64,000 nt of DNA from Acinetobacter halotolerans (GTDB lineage Bacteria > Pseudomonadota > Gammaproteobacteria > Pseudomonadales > Moraxellaceae): the NCBI RefSeq assembly GCF_004208515.1, contig NZ_SGIM01000003.1:310001-374000 (forward strand). Reading direction: 5' to 3'. This document shows positions 34,319-44,270 of the stretch, one piece after another. The notes under the pieces were generated by a model. The model did no database searches and had not been told where the DNA came from. It worked only from the letters and a program-made list of their open reading frames with translations. The position numbers and the translations under genes are program-made. The first letter of the stretch is position 1. Every line of letters starts with the position of its first letter.

Positions 34319-35620
34319 ATGAACCAACTCCGTACGGGAGATATTATTGCTTTAGGTTTTATGACCTTTGCCCTGTTTATTGGTGCTGGCAATATTATCT
34401 TCCCCCCCATTGTTGCCCAGCAAGCTGGTGAACATGTGTGGCTTGCTGCATTTGGCTTCTTAATCACCGCAGTCGGCCTGCCTGTGATCACCATCATGGC
34501 CTTGTCACGCACGCAAGGTTCAATCGAAACCATCAGCTCGCCACTAGGACGATTTGCCAGTTTATTGCTTACAATCGTCTGCTATTTAACTGTAGGGCCC
34601 TTATTTGCAACCCCACGTACTGCTACTGTTTCCTATGAGATTGGTTTCGCACCTTACTTCGGAACATCAAGTACTAGCCTTTTCACCTATAGCATCATTT
34701 ATTTTGCTTTTGTTACCGCGATTTCACTTTATCCAAACAAGTTACTAGACACGGTTGGACATGTGCTTGCGCCATTAAAAATTATTGCATTGGCAATACT
34801 TGGAATTGCTGCATTTGCCATACCGACAGGTTTGATTTCACCACCCATTCACAACTATGTTGCTAGTCCAGTTTCGGAAGGGTTCGTCAGTGGTTACTTA
34901 ACCATGGATACTTTAGGTGCTTTGGTCTTTGGTATTGTGATCATTCAAGCAATTCAATCACGTGGTGTGACTGATACTAAACTCATTACCAAATATGCCA
35001 TCATCGCAAGTTTAATCGCTGGTGTAGGGCTTACTCTAGTTTATGTCAGCTTATTTAAGCTTGGTTTAGGCAGTCATGAAGTCGCAGCAAATGCTGATAA
35101 TGGCGCAATTATTTTGCATGCCTATGTACAACATGCATTTGGTGATTACGGATCATATTTCTTAACGGGTCTCATCTTTCTCGCATGCATGGTGACTGCA
35201 ATCGGTTTGACCTGCGCATGTGCCGAATATTTCACCGAGTTGACTGGTTTACCTTACAAATTATTGGTATTCATTCTTACAGGTTTTTCGCTATTAATTT
35301 CCAATCTAGGTTTAACCAAGTTAATTGCTTTCTCAATTCCTGTATTGAGTGCGATCTATCCACCCGCAATTGTTGTGATTATGCTGAGCTTTTTCTGGAG
35401 ATATTGGAATAAACCTCCTATTGTCGTCGGTTCAGTGACTGGCATTGCTTTTCTGTTCGGTATTATAGAAGCCATTAAAGCTGCTGGCTTTGGAACTCAC
35501 CTACCTGCGTTTATTGAGCAATTGCCATTAAATGAACAAAACCTCGCTTGGTTACTTCCGTCAGTCATTGTTCTTGTGATTGCAATGATAGTAGATCGAG
35601 TGTTGGCAACAACAAAATAA
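34319..35620 (+). CDS. brnQ: Branched-chain amino acid transporter, LIVCS family
   Basis: A 433-residue inner-membrane symporter for Leu/Ile/Val with about 12 hydrophobic segments. The N terminus GDIIALGFMTFALFIGAGNI and the next FPPIVAQQAGEHVW are the BrnQ signature. Transport is driven by sodium or protons (family knowledge). No clear Shine-Dalgarno precedes the ATG, but the family N terminus fixes the start. Confidence 0.95.
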   Translation: MNQLRTGDIIALGFMTFALFIGAGNIIFPPIVAQQAGEHVWLAAFGFLITAVGLPVITIMALSRTQGSIETISSPLGRFASLLLTIVCYLTVGPLFATPRTATVSYEIGFAPYFGTSSTSLFTYSIIYFAFVTAISLYPNKLLDTVGHVLAPLKIIALAILGIAAFAIPTGLISPPIHNYVASPVSEGFVSGYLTMDTLGALVFGIVIIQAIQSRGVTDTKLITKYAIIASLIAGVGLTLVYVSLFKLGLGSHEVAANADNGAIILHAYVQHAFGDYGSYFLTGLIFLACMVTAIGLTCACAEYFTELTGLPYKLLVFILTGFSLLISNLGLTKLIAFSIPVLSAIYPPAIVVIMLSFFWRYWNKPPIVVGSVTGIAFLFGIIEAIKAAGFGTHLPAFIEQLPLNEQNLAWLLPSVIVLVIAMIVDRVLATTK

Positions 35621-36022
35621 GATGATTTGTCGTTAAAATAGTGTTTTATCCAAACATGATTTTTGCTATACAAAAAATATTCCTTTATCCAGCGGATGTT
35701 TTTTGTTTACGACAAATTATTCTCACCTAGATACCATTATTCTGTATAAATCATGAGGTTTCCCCCCCAAAACACAAAGTTACTCATTTAAATTTTATGC
35801 TTAAGTTTTTCAAATTGTAAAAAAATGAACTTGATATTTAACAAAAAATACCAGCAATACACATTTAAAATACTAAAACACCTTAGAAATCAAACCCCTT
35901 ATAACTTTATTCAAAAAAAATATATATTTACCTATTGAATTAAGGTCAAAATCGCAGTACAACTTTAATAACAATTCCGACGAAATTACATGGTTTTGTC
36001 ATCACAACAAGGAGGGATGGAG
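35621..36022. other. 402-base A+T-rich gap after brnQ
   Basis: No credible gene. ATTTGTCGT (35625-35633) and ACGACAAAT (35709-35717) are inverted arms 75 bases apart, and a C7 run stands at about 35763-35769. The last 20 bases carry the AGGAGG of the next gene. I see no U-run hairpin that would clearly terminate brnQ. Confidence 0.4.
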
Positions 36023-36283
36023 ATGTTATCAACACATTTCAACAAGCAAGTCTTCATTAACACTCTGAAGACCAATGATTCAATTATTTATGCCATTACC
36101 ACACTTGCATTAATGGCTACACTGTTATTTCAGGGTGCCATTAAAGGCAACTTGAAACCTGAATATTTTGTTTACGCACTGATTGTCTCATTGGCATTTT
36201 GTGTATGGGCAGTCGTTGATCAAAAATTCCGACAGCTCAGTCTCGCACGCAAGATAAAATCTTTAAGGAAAGTGGATGAGTGA
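36023..36283 (+). CDS. Small two-helix membrane protein
   Basis: 86 residues with two hydrophobic helices (IIYAITTLALMATLLFQGAI and YFVYALIVSLAFCVWAVV) and a basic tail, so probably an inner-membrane hairpin with both ends in the cytosol. The frame is open from 35990, but AGGAGGG seven bases before the ATG at 36023 decides the start. Function unknown. Confidence 0.65.
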   Translation: MLSTHFNKQVFINTLKTNDSIIYAITTLALMATLLFQGAIKGNLKPEYFVYALIVSLAFCVWAVVDQKFRQLSLARKIKSLRKVDE

Positions 36284-36295
36284 TCATCCATTTTT

Positions 36296-36751
36296 TTAAT
36301 TCAGAAATTTAGCAATTGTTCCAAATACCAATACTGCTGTCGCACCTAGCTCAACAACAATTAAACTCAGCATAATGAGACTCATTGACCAAGCAGGAAG
36401 TGTCCATCGCCCTAATTGATGCGGTTGTTTGAATTGATTGGTGGTATCCTTTAAAAAGCCATGAATGATATAAGTCAAAATTGACATTGCAAAAAAGAAT
36501 AAATTTGCAATGACGCAAAACAAAGCAATAGTTTCTGATAAAACGGTAAAATAACTTAAAACAGCAAGAATCAAACTCGCAGCAGCATAAAGTAGGCTAC
36601 TACGATGGGCAATATCTACATAATAATGTGCTCTCGCTTGTTCTGTTTTTCTAATCTGATAATACTTCCACACGCCTGTCAGCATACCAATCCATAAAAA
36701 GACCCCACTAAACACAATCGCAATTTGTGTTGAGCTATTCAAATCATACAT
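36296..36751 (-). CDS. Four-helix membrane protein of unknown function
   Basis: 151 residues with four hydrophobic segments (IAIVFSGVFLWIGMLTGVW, LLYAAASLILAVLSYF, TIALFCVIANLFFFAMSILTY, SMSLIMLSLIVVELGATAVL). No motif that I recognise. It converges with the small two-helix gene, ending 13 bases from it. Confidence 0.65.
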   Translation of the reverse strand: MYDLNSSTQIAIVFSGVFLWIGMLTGVWKYYQIRKTEQARAHYYVDIAHRSSLLYAAASLILAVLSYFTVLSETIALFCVIANLFFFAMSILTYIIHGFLKDTTNQFKQPHQLGRWTLPAWSMSLIMLSLIVVELGATAVLVFGTIAKFLN

Positions 36752-36864
36752 CGTACTTCCCCAATATAAATATGATTCATTATGCGCATCTATATTACCT
36801 AAAAATTGACTTTATAGTCATTTTTTAATCGAGTTTCTTTTTAGAACTCATGTAAAGTGAAATA

Positions 36865-37746
36865 ATGCAATTACAAGAGTATTTTCAAATGAATACCTAT
36901 GAATCATGCTGGATCAATTGTAAAGATGGTTACCAACTGGCTGCGCAATTTTATCCAGCCCAAGGCAGTAGCAAGAATTATCCTATTTTGATTTGTCCTG
37001 CAACTGGAATCACCAAAACCTTCTACCATTCTTTCGCTGAATGGTTAAGTCAACAAGGTTATAGTGTGCTCAGCTTTGATTTTAGAGGAATTGGGAAATC
37101 ATTACATGGAGCATTAAAAGACTCAACCGCGAGTATTAACGATTGGGGATTATTAGACATTCCTGCAGCCGTTGAAACACTGTTGCATCATACACAAGCT
37201 GAGAAAGTGATCATCATTGGACACAGTGCTGGTGGACAGCTAATTGGCATTAACCCCAATTATGAGAAAGTCGCTAAAGTAGTCGCAATTGCAGGTTCTA
37301 CTGGACATGTAAAAGGATTAAAAGGTAAGACCAAGCTTTTAGCACCTGTTATGTTTCATATCGTTTTTCCCCTCTCGAGCCTTATTAAAGGTTACGGTGC
37401 GGCTCGATTTATTGGTATGGGTGAAAATTTACCTAAAAATGTGGCGAAACAATGGGCTGAATTTTGCAGCAAACCAGGTTATGTCATGAATGCGATTGGT
37501 AAAAGCATATTTGAAGATTATCACCAAGAGATTCAATGTCCTATCACCTCATTTTGGGCGACAGATGATGAGATTGCGACCCAAGCAAACGTCAAAGAGC
37601 TACTCGGTTTATATCCAAATGCCAAGACCAAGTTAATTGAGCTCAAACCTCAACAACATGGCTATAAACAGATTGGACATATGTTGATGTTTAAAAAATC
37701 ACATCATAAATTATGGCCCATTATCGAAAGTGAATTAATTATCTAA
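36865..37746 (+). CDS. Alpha/beta hydrolase
   Basis: 293 residues with the alpha/beta hydrolase core: ICPATGITKTFYHSFAEWL, YSVLSFDFRGIGKS, the nucleophile elbow GHSAGG (about 119-124), a late ATDDEIA acid segment and a histidine in QQHGYKQIGHM. It belongs to the group that includes serine lipase/esterase-like YheT relatives. ATG at 36889 is an alternative start with a better ribosome site. Substrate unknown. Confidence 0.8.
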   Translation: MQLQEYFQMNTYESCWINCKDGYQLAAQFYPAQGSSKNYPILICPATGITKTFYHSFAEWLSQQGYSVLSFDFRGIGKSLHGALKDSTASINDWGLLDIPAAVETLLHHTQAEKVIIIGHSAGGQLIGINPNYEKVAKVVAIAGSTGHVKGLKGKTKLLAPVMFHIVFPLSSLIKGYGAARFIGMGENLPKNVAKQWAEFCSKPGYVMNAIGKSIFEDYHQEIQCPITSFWATDDEIATQANVKELLGLYPNAKTKLIELKPQQHGYKQIGHMLMFKKSHHKLWPIIESELII

Positions 37747-37781
37747 TCAAAAACGCTCTATACCTTAAGATTCATGCTTTT

Positions 37782-37819
37782 CGCATCTAAACTCGTAATC
37801 CAGTTTAGATGCGTTTTTT
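37782..37819 (+). terminator. Terminator after the alpha/beta hydrolase gene
   Basis: CGCATCTAAAC and GTTTAGATGCG are perfect 11-base arms followed by TTTTTTAT, 37 bases past the stop. Confidence 0.92.
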
Positions 37820-38447
37820 ATCGTGAATGGATGAAACCCATTTGCTAGCTATAATTTTTGCTTTCCCATCAATTAATTTTGCTTGCTCAACAACAACATT
37901 CATTAGAATTTCTTAACAAAGAACACTTTTAGAGTAAATATTCTAAATTTTATTACTATAAGTGTGATAAAGCATGTATTTATTCAACTTTCATCCACAC
38001 CACTTATCCGTAATATTTTAACCAAATGATTAAAACAAACGTCTGTATTTTTTATGTTTTTAATGATTATTTATTTTGTAAATATACTGATTTCGTATTT
38101 TTATGACATTTTAGACAGAATTTTTTATAAAAAAGTCACGTCAAAACGTATCGTTTTTTCCTACAATACACTTATTCTACAAATGAGCAGAAATGTAAAA
38201 TTGTAGGAATATCACTGAAGTAAAATGATTTAGGTTATACATCATTCATTACAAATTTATGTGAATTTTGTGATAATTCCCTTAATCATTTATAAAGATA
38301 ATTCCATAATTATCTTTGGGTAGATTTGCTATAAATGAAATGATGAAAAAATCAGAAAAGGTTTTTTTAGCAGATAAATTGTAGACATTTCATGGAATCT
38401 AAGAGCGACGCTATATTGCTCTATATACAAGCATGGGAAAGAAGTAA
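37820..38447. other. Long A+T-rich gap upstream of the MarR gene
   Basis: About 630 bases without a gene. AAAACG-TAT-CGTTTT followed by TT at 38143-38160 is a small terminator-like hairpin. The larger palindrome at 38294-38317 is listed separately. The rest is over 70 percent A+T by eye and could hold an unannotated small RNA or a long leader, but I see no direct proof. Confidence 0.4.
38294..38317. promoter_or_regulatory. Perfect 24-base palindrome upstream of the MarR gene
   Basis: AAAGATAATT and AATTATCTTT are perfect ten-base arms around CCAT. It lies 130 bases before the MarR start codon and has no T-run, so an operator is more likely than a terminator. MarR proteins bind such dyads and often repress themselves. 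Confidence 0.55.
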
Positions 38448-38912
38448 ATGACAAAGAAATATGCGCGTTTTTTACCTACAGCCGATTCATTTAAGCTAGA
38501 AGATTTTCCATACTATTGGATCTCTCAAGTAAATTCTCAGTACGTTCAAAACATTGACAACGTGCTTAAGAAATATGGTTTAGACAACTCTCGCCGTCGT
38601 ATTTTAATTGCATTGGACGTTAAACCTCATGCCAGTGTGTCTGAACTTTCAGATATGGTCATTTCAAAAATGTCTACAACAACTAAAATCGTTTATCGCT
38701 TGAAAGATGAAGGGTATATTGAAACTTATTCTTGCAAAGATGATGGACGCATTACTCGTGTTTATCTAACTGACAAGGGCAAGGAAATGGTCATAAAAAT
38801 CAATGATCTTACCTCTGTGATTTTAGAACAATCTTTTGATGGCTTAACTCCCCTTCAGATCGAAAAAACAATGGAAATTCTGAAACATATGTTTAAAAAT
38901 CTTGCGCGTTGA
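38448..38912 (+). CDS. MarR-family transcriptional regulator
   Basis: 154 residues with a winged helix: RRRILIALDVKPHASVSELSDMV, STTTKIVYRLKDEGYIETY and the wing DDGRITRVYLTDKGKEM. Typical MarR dimers respond to phenolic or aromatic ligands or to oxidants. There is one cysteine in the wing (YSCKDDG). It stands alone behind a long upstream region and has its own terminator. Confidence 0.9.
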   Translation: MTKKYARFLPTADSFKLEDFPYYWISQVNSQYVQNIDNVLKKYGLDNSRRRILIALDVKPHASVSELSDMVISKMSTTTKIVYRLKDEGYIETYSCKDDGRITRVYLTDKGKEMVIKINDLTSVILEQSFDGLTPLQIEKTMEILKHMFKNLAR

Positions 38913-38927
38913 TTTTTTTGCTGAAAT

Positions 38928-38956
38928 AAAAAAGGCTTCTAAAAGAAGCCTTTTTT
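38928..38956. terminator. Bidirectional terminator after the MarR gene
   Basis: AAAAGGCTTCT and AGAAGCCTTTT pair with a three-base loop and run into T6; it also serves the convergent HMCES-like gene. Confidence 0.9.
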
Positions 38957-38976
38957 ATTTAGATCATTTAAGAAAT

Positions 38977-39645
38977 CTAAAATGAGTCGAACATATTTAG
39001 CTGAGGCGTAATTTTTTCTATCTTTGGTTTAGGCACATGTGAACATTCAAACTCATCTACAGGAAAACCCTGCATAAAATCGAAGAGTTGATTGGGTTGT
39101 TTTAAATTCAGCCATTCATCTAAACGATCATGAGGAATAACCACAACTGATCGTTTTACATCACCTGGCTCATGAAAATCTTTCATCAGTGGATGGTCAA
39201 TTGCATTCATCGTTAACATGGTTGCAGAACGAATAATCTGATCATTTAATTTTCGAATCTCATAAAGTGCCGCAATAAAAAAACCTTTGCCATCTTTACG
39301 GCGAACTCCCCATCTTTGCGGCTTATGATCAATATATTTACTTTCATAAAACTCTGAGACAGGGATAACACCAAACTTACACTTAGAAGCTGCTTCTTGA
39401 AAGCTTGGCTTCTGAAAAATTGTTTCGTGTCGCGCGTTATAAGTATGCTTAGTGATAAGAGTATCTTCTGACCATTTAGGCACCAAGCCAAACAATACCT
39501 CACGCCATTCTAGACCTTGTTCTGATTTAAACAATAAAGGGGTTTTATAACTTGGATAGACCTCATCCGCATATTCAAAAGGAATAAGCGGCAGTTCAAG
39601 TTGCTGGACCTGCTGAAAAGTCAAAGGTTTATAATTGGCACACAT
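38977..39645 (-). CDS. SRAP-family abasic site processing protein (HMCES/YedK-like)
   Basis: 222 residues. Cys2 follows the initiator Met (MCANYK), and N70 in TYNARHET, E98 in VSEFYE and H158 in DFHEPGD match the SRAP active residues that trap abasic sites in single-stranded DNA through a thiazolidine link. The canonical H-x-R-M-P box is altered to a HEPGD form. Expected to protect DNA during replication. It forms a pair with the 2OG oxygenase gene 79 bases upstream. Confidence 0.88.
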   Translation of the reverse strand: MCANYKPLTFQQVQQLELPLIPFEYADEVYPSYKTPLLFKSEQGLEWREVLFGLVPKWSEDTLITKHTYNARHETIFQKPSFQEAASKCKFGVIPVSEFYESKYIDHKPQRWGVRRKDGKGFFIAALYEIRKLNDQIIRSATMLTMNAIDHPLMKDFHEPGDVKRSVVVIPHDRLDEWLNLKQPNQLFDFMQGFPVDEFECSHVPKPKIEKITPQLNMFDSF

Positions 39646-39724
39646 AAGATCACTTAATCATACAACACTCAAAAATAAGATAATAAAAAGGAGGCTTGTT
39701 CACCTCCTCACATAGCTAAAAAGG

Positions 39725-40345
39725 TTATTTAAATAACTTTTTCAATTTAGCGCTTAAACCGTGTACAAAACGATGTTTTGCATTAGCTTTGTCGCTGGTT
39801 AAAAAGTTGATCTGAATGGATTGTCGTTGCCCTTCATAAGGCACATAGCCATGCCAACCATTATCAGTCACTTTAAAAGCAACCAATGTGCCTGGACCCG
39901 CATTAATTTCTTCAACATAATCGTCCATGTTCTTTTCATCATTCAAAATACGAAGACGGCCCGTAGCTGCATCCCACGATTCATTTAAATAAATCAAAAT
40001 AGTCAATAATTTGGTCTTTGAATCAGAATGAATACGCCCATCTTTTTGACGAGAATAACCACGTAAAGTGATCATCATTGGATGCTCCATCACATCCACA
40101 TCAAATTTTTCAGTCAGGATTTGACGGAACTCTTTACTATCTAAAGATTTCAAAAAACGATCAAAATTGGGTTTAATTTCTACATCTTCTATGTTGTAAC
40201 TACCACCTTGTTCAATCTTTGGAAAATCTTGAATAACAGCTTTCACTTCAGCGTCTACTATCGAATTTTCCACAACAAAGTATGGATAAGGTGAAGTAGA
40301 AACTTGCGCTTGTTTTAAAGCATCTAATTTTAAAATGTGTGACAT
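39725..40345 (-). CDS. 2-oxoglutarate/Fe(II)-dependent oxygenase
   Basis: 206 residues. RIHSD (H106, D108) and NGWHGY (H165) give the iron-binding HxD...H triad, and R174 in EGQRQSIQ is placed to bind 2-oxoglutarate. It resembles prolyl 4-hydroxylase-type 2OG oxygenases found near surface polysaccharide genes, but none are adjacent here. Substrate unknown. A histidine- and lysine-rich basic tail follows the core. Confidence 0.8.
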   Translation of the reverse strand: MSHILKLDALKQAQVSTSPYPYFVVENSIVDAEVKAVIQDFPKIEQGGSYNIEDVEIKPNFDRFLKSLDSKEFRQILTEKFDVDVMEHPMMITLRGYSRQKDGRIHSDSKTKLLTILIYLNESWDAATGRLRILNDEKNMDDYVEEINAGPGTLVAFKVTDNGWHGYVPYEGQRQSIQINFLTSDKANAKHRFVHGLSAKLKKLFK

Positions 40346-40511
40346 CGTTACGATTCGACTGAATGATCAAATTAAAATAAATTATAGCAAATATTTTATT
40401 TGTATGATGTTTCGTATTTTTAACAATTGCTTAACATACAATATTTCACCAACCACTTTTATTTTGTACTTTTTATTAACCTGATATTTATCGATACAAA
40501 TTAATATGCAT

Positions 40512-40538
40512 AAAAAAGAGCCTCCGTAGAGGCTCTTT
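40512..40538 (-). terminator. Terminator after glcB
   Basis: On the minus strand AAAGAGCCTC and GAGGCTCTTT pair around TACG and run into TTTTTTAT, 14 bases past the stop. Confidence 0.92.
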
Positions 40539-40551
40539 GGATTAGATGAGA

Positions 40552-42714
40552 TTAATCACCTGTATAACCTTTTAATTTTAAACGCGCAGCGTGTAACAAT
40601 GGCTCTGTGTAACCTGAAGGTTGCTCTGCACCTTTAAAGATCAAGTCTGAAGCTGCTTGGAAAGCAACACCATCAAAATTTGGTGCCATTGGTGTATAAA
40701 GCGCATCGTTCGCATTTTGTTGGTCAACAATAACTGCCATACGTTTTAGTACGTCTTCAACTTGCGCACGCGTTACGATACCGTGGCGCAACCAGTTTGC
40801 AACGTGCTGAGAAGAAATACGTAATGTTGCACGGTCTTCCATTAAACCAACGTTGTTGATATCTGGAACTTTAGAACAACCGACACCAAGATCAACCCAA
40901 CGAACAACATAACCTAAAATACCCTGACAGTTATTTTCAAGCTCATTGTTCAGTTCTTCAGCCGTCCAATTTGTTTCTGGAGCGAAAGGAGGTGTTAACA
41001 AGTCATCTAAAGACAACATGTTTTCAGCTGCCAACTCATCTTGGCGTGCTTTCACATTGATTTGATGGTAATGCATTGCATGCAAAACAGCACCTGTTGG
41101 AGAAGGAACCCATGCGCAAGTCGCACCAGCATTTGGATGTGCAGTCTTGGTTGCTAACATATCTTTCATGCTGTCTGGTTTTGGCCACATGCCTTTACCA
41201 ATTTGTGCTTTTCCTTGTAAACCACACGCCAAACCAATCGCTACGTTACGGTTTTCGTAAGATGCAATCCATTTTTGTGTTTTAACAGCTTCTTTACGTA
41301 CCATTGGCGCGGCTTCCATAGAGGTGTGAATTTCATCACCTGTACGGTCCATAAAGCCAGTATTAATGAAAATTGTACGGTCTTTAGCAGCAGCAATACA
41401 GTTTTTCAAGTTTACCGAGGTACGACGCTCTTCGTCCATGATTCCGATTTTGAGTGTTTTTGCTGGCAAGCCAAGAGCTTGTTCTGCACGCTCAAATAAC
41501 TCAACTGCAAATGCAACTTCTTCTGGACCATGCATTTTTGGTTTAACGATATACATCGAACCTTTACGAGAGTTTTTATTCTCATTTTGGCCACGAATAT
41601 CTGCAATTGAAAGTAATGGCGTCACCAAAGCATCCATAATACCTTCAAAAACTTCTTCACCTTCAACCAAAATCGCAGGGTTTGTCATCAAGTGACCAAC
41701 GTTACGAAGTAGCATCAGTGAACGACCATGTAATGTTGTGGTGCCACCAATTAAGTTTTGAACGGTACGATCTTTGTTCAGCGTACGAGTAACGGTTTTG
41801 CCATTTTTCTCGATTGATTCTTGCAGATCACCTTTCATCAAACCTAACCAGTTACGGTAGCCTTCAACTTTCTCTTCTGCATCAACGGCTGCAACAGAAT
41901 CTTCTAAATCTTGGATTGTAGTAATTGCTGCTTCAAGTGTTAAATCTTTCACACCCGCTGCATCAGTTTTACCCACTGGGCTATTCGCATCGATATCAAT
42001 GATAACGTGTAAGCCATTATTTAATAAAACGATTTCTGTTGGATTGGCAGCATCACCATTAAAACCAACAAATTGAGACTCATGCTCTAAAGATGTTGTA
42101 GAACCATCTTTCAGAGTTACGACTAAACGATTGTGATCAATCGCATATTTGGTCGCATCCGCATGTGAACCTTGTGCCAACGGGAAAGTTTGATTTAAGA
42201 AGTCCTTAGCAAATGCAATTACCTTGTCGCCACGAACTGGGTTATAACCCTTACCTTTTTCCGCACCGCCTTCCTCAGAAATTACATCTGTACCATAAAG
42301 CGCATCGTATAAAGACCCCCAACGTGCGTTCGCAGCGTTTAAGCAATAACGTGCGTTACGTACAGGTACTACCAATTGTGGACCTGCTAATAGAGCAATT
42401 TCTTCATCTACATTTTCAGTTGTAACATTGAAGTCTGCAACTTCTGGCACTAAGTAACCGATTTCAGTTAAAAATGCTTTATATGCGTTTAGTTCAAATT
42501 TATTGTTGCGATGCCACTCATCAATCTTTGCTTGGAGTTCTTCACGCTTAGCCAATAATGCTTTGTTCTTAGGGCTAAGATCAACAACGACTTGCTCGAA
42601 GTTCTTCCAATAAGTTTCACTGTCTAAACCAGAACCTGGTAAAGCTTCATTTTCGATGAAATCGTAAAGTTCTTTAGCAATCGCTAGCTTGCCTTTTTGA
42701 ATACGTGCAGTCAT
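40552..42714 (-). CDS. glcB: Malate synthase G
   Basis: Condenses glyoxylate and acetyl-CoA to malate in the glyoxylate shunt; monomeric, magnesium-dependent. 720 residues, the usual G-isoform length. It has [40 protein letters not shown] (with the magnesium-binding glutamate), [18 protein letters not shown] and the late [21 protein letters not shown] region. Isocitrate lyase is not in the window. Confidence 0.97.
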   Translation of the reverse strand: MTARIQKGKLAIAKELYDFIENEALPGSGLDSETYWKNFEQVVVDLSPKNKALLAKREELQAKIDEWHRNNKFELNAYKAFLTEIGYLVPEVADFNVTTENVDEEIALLAGPQLVVPVRNARYCLNAANARWGSLYDALYGTDVISEEGGAEKGKGYNPVRGDKVIAFAKDFLNQTFPLAQGSHADATKYAIDHNRLVVTLKDGSTTSLEHESQFVGFNGDAANPTEIVLLNNGLHVIIDIDANSPVGKTDAAGVKDLTLEAAITTIQDLEDSVAAVDAEEKVEGYRNWLGLMKGDLQESIEKNGKTVTRTLNKDRTVQNLIGGTTTLHGRSLMLLRNVGHLMTNPAILVEGEEVFEGIMDALVTPLLSIADIRGQNENKNSRKGSMYIVKPKMHGPEEVAFAVELFERAEQALGLPAKTLKIGIMDEERRTSVNLKNCIAAAKDRTIFINTGFMDRTGDEIHTSMEAAPMVRKEAVKTQKWIASYENRNVAIGLACGLQGKAQIGKGMWPKPDSMKDMLATKTAHPNAGATCAWVPSPTGAVLHAMHYHQINVKARQDELAAENMLSLDDLLTPPFAPETNWTAEELNNELENNCQGILGYVVRWVDLGVGCSKVPDINNVGLMEDRATLRISSQHVANWLRHGIVTRAQVEDVLKRMAVIVDQQNANDALYTPMAPNFDGVAFQAASDLIFKGAEQPSGYTEPLLHAARLKLKGYTGD

Positions 42715-42972
42715 TGTCTTTCCTGATGGTGCTAACTTTTTATAACAAGAAACCTAGTATACCGATTTATACTAGCCTGAATAGTAATATCACATTCCTA
42801 AATAGTAAGCATTTTCCAAGTAGAAGGTATTGACAAATATCAATTTATGCCTTATTTGAGAAATGAAATGCATGACATTCTTACAGTTTCGGTTTGCAAT
42901 AGACTCAATTCTAAAACCTATCTAGTTATAGCAAAATTTAACCAAGAATAAAGCTATCTCTATCTAAATTTA

Positions 42973-43000
42973 TAAAAAAAGGCATTCCGAAGAATGCCTT
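42973..43000 (-). terminator. Terminator after zapE
   Basis: On the minus strand AAGGCATTC and GAATGCCTT pair and run into TTTTTTTAT just past the stop at 43007. Confidence 0.9.
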
Positions 43001-43006
43001 GTAGTT

Positions 43007-44152
43007 TTATGATGTTTTTGCAATTTGAATTTGCCGATGCTCAGAATTTAGATACTCATCTGATTGCATTTCCAACAATCTTGAACGTGTACGCTCGATT
43101 TCAAACGCCAGCCTATCACCTTCATAAAGTTCAATAATTGAATCTTCTGAGGTTAGTAACAACTTCACCCCACGATCATAAAACTCATCGACTAAATAAA
43201 TGAAACGACGCGTTCCCTCTGACAAGAAATCAGTTAGATGCGGGACACCACTCACCAATACTGTATTATAAATATTGGCGATCTCAATAAAATCAGCAGG
43301 ACTACGCGGCTTGAAACATAGTTCAGAAAACTCACACCACAATACATCTTCTGTGTGACCCAGTGTCTCTACCACCCGATTATTAATCATGATCGGTGAG
43401 TTTGACTGGACCTGAGTTTGTGTCAAAGCATGGAAACGCTCTGCCATCCAAGATTGTACATCATGACCAAGCGGGTGTTTAAACAGCTGTGCTTGTTTTA
43501 ATACCCGTAAACGATAGTCAATCCCTGCATCTACATTTAAAACTGTACAGTTTTTCTGTACCAACTCAATTGTAGGCAAGAAGCGATCGCGGTGAATACC
43601 ATTTTTATATAAACCCTCTGGCGCAATGTTTGAGGTTGCAACCAGAGTAACGCCCCGCTCGAACAATTTTTGGAATAAATCACTCAGAATCATTGCGTCA
43701 GTTACGTTTGATACAAAAAACTCATCAAAGCATATCACCACAGCATTTTTATAAATCTGATCAGCGACTGAATCTAGAGGATTGCGTTGTCCTGAAAGCT
43801 TATTTAACTCTTTATGTACATGTTGCATAAAGTGATGGAAATGCATCCGTATTTTACGACGGAATGGAACTGATTCATAGAATTGATCCATGAGCCACGT
43901 TTTTCCACGACCTACACCACCCCACATATATACACCTTTAGGATAGGTTTGACGACGGAAACGTCGAAACGCTTTCTTAGAAGCCTTATAGCGAGTGAGT
44001 AACTCTTTCCATACTCGATCTAACTCTTGCACTGCCTGAGCCTGAGCTTCATCAGGCATGAATTGTCCTGACTCAATTGCTTGAGCATAGCGCTCAGCAG
44101 GTGAAGTTGGAGTATATGCAGTGCTATGTGAGTCTGGTTTAGAATTTGACAT
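43007..44152 (-). CDS. zapE: Cell division protein ZapE (AFG1-like ATPase)
   Basis: 381 residues. Walker A is GGVGRGKTWLMD (78-89), followed by the Walker B-like VICFDEFFVSNVTDAMIL and ATSNIAPEGLYKNG. ZapE binds the FtsZ ring and acts during constriction and heat or low-oxygen growth (known in E. coli). Usually it is near rplM/rpsI, which I do not see here. Confidence 0.92.
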   Translation of the reverse strand: MSNSKPDSHSTAYTPTSPAERYAQAIESGQFMPDEAQAQAVQELDRVWKELLTRYKASKKAFRRFRRQTYPKGVYMWGGVGRGKTWLMDQFYESVPFRRKIRMHFHHFMQHVHKELNKLSGQRNPLDSVADQIYKNAVVICFDEFFVSNVTDAMILSDLFQKLFERGVTLVATSNIAPEGLYKNGIHRDRFLPTIELVQKNCTVLNVDAGIDYRLRVLKQAQLFKHPLGHDVQSWMAERFHALTQTQVQSNSPIMINNRVVETLGHTEDVLWCEFSELCFKPRSPADFIEIANIYNTVLVSGVPHLTDFLSEGTRRFIYLVDEFYDRGVKLLLTSEDSIIELYEGDRLAFEIERTRSRLLEMQSDEYLNSEHRQIQIAKTS

Positions 44153-44270
44153 AAGGTGTTATTGCAATTTTAATTGAGGAAAATTATATCGAACATTGAG
44201 TTCAAAGACATTAGATTTTAGGCTTATTTATCATAGCGTTTAAACATCATAATGTACCATTTTTAATCAT

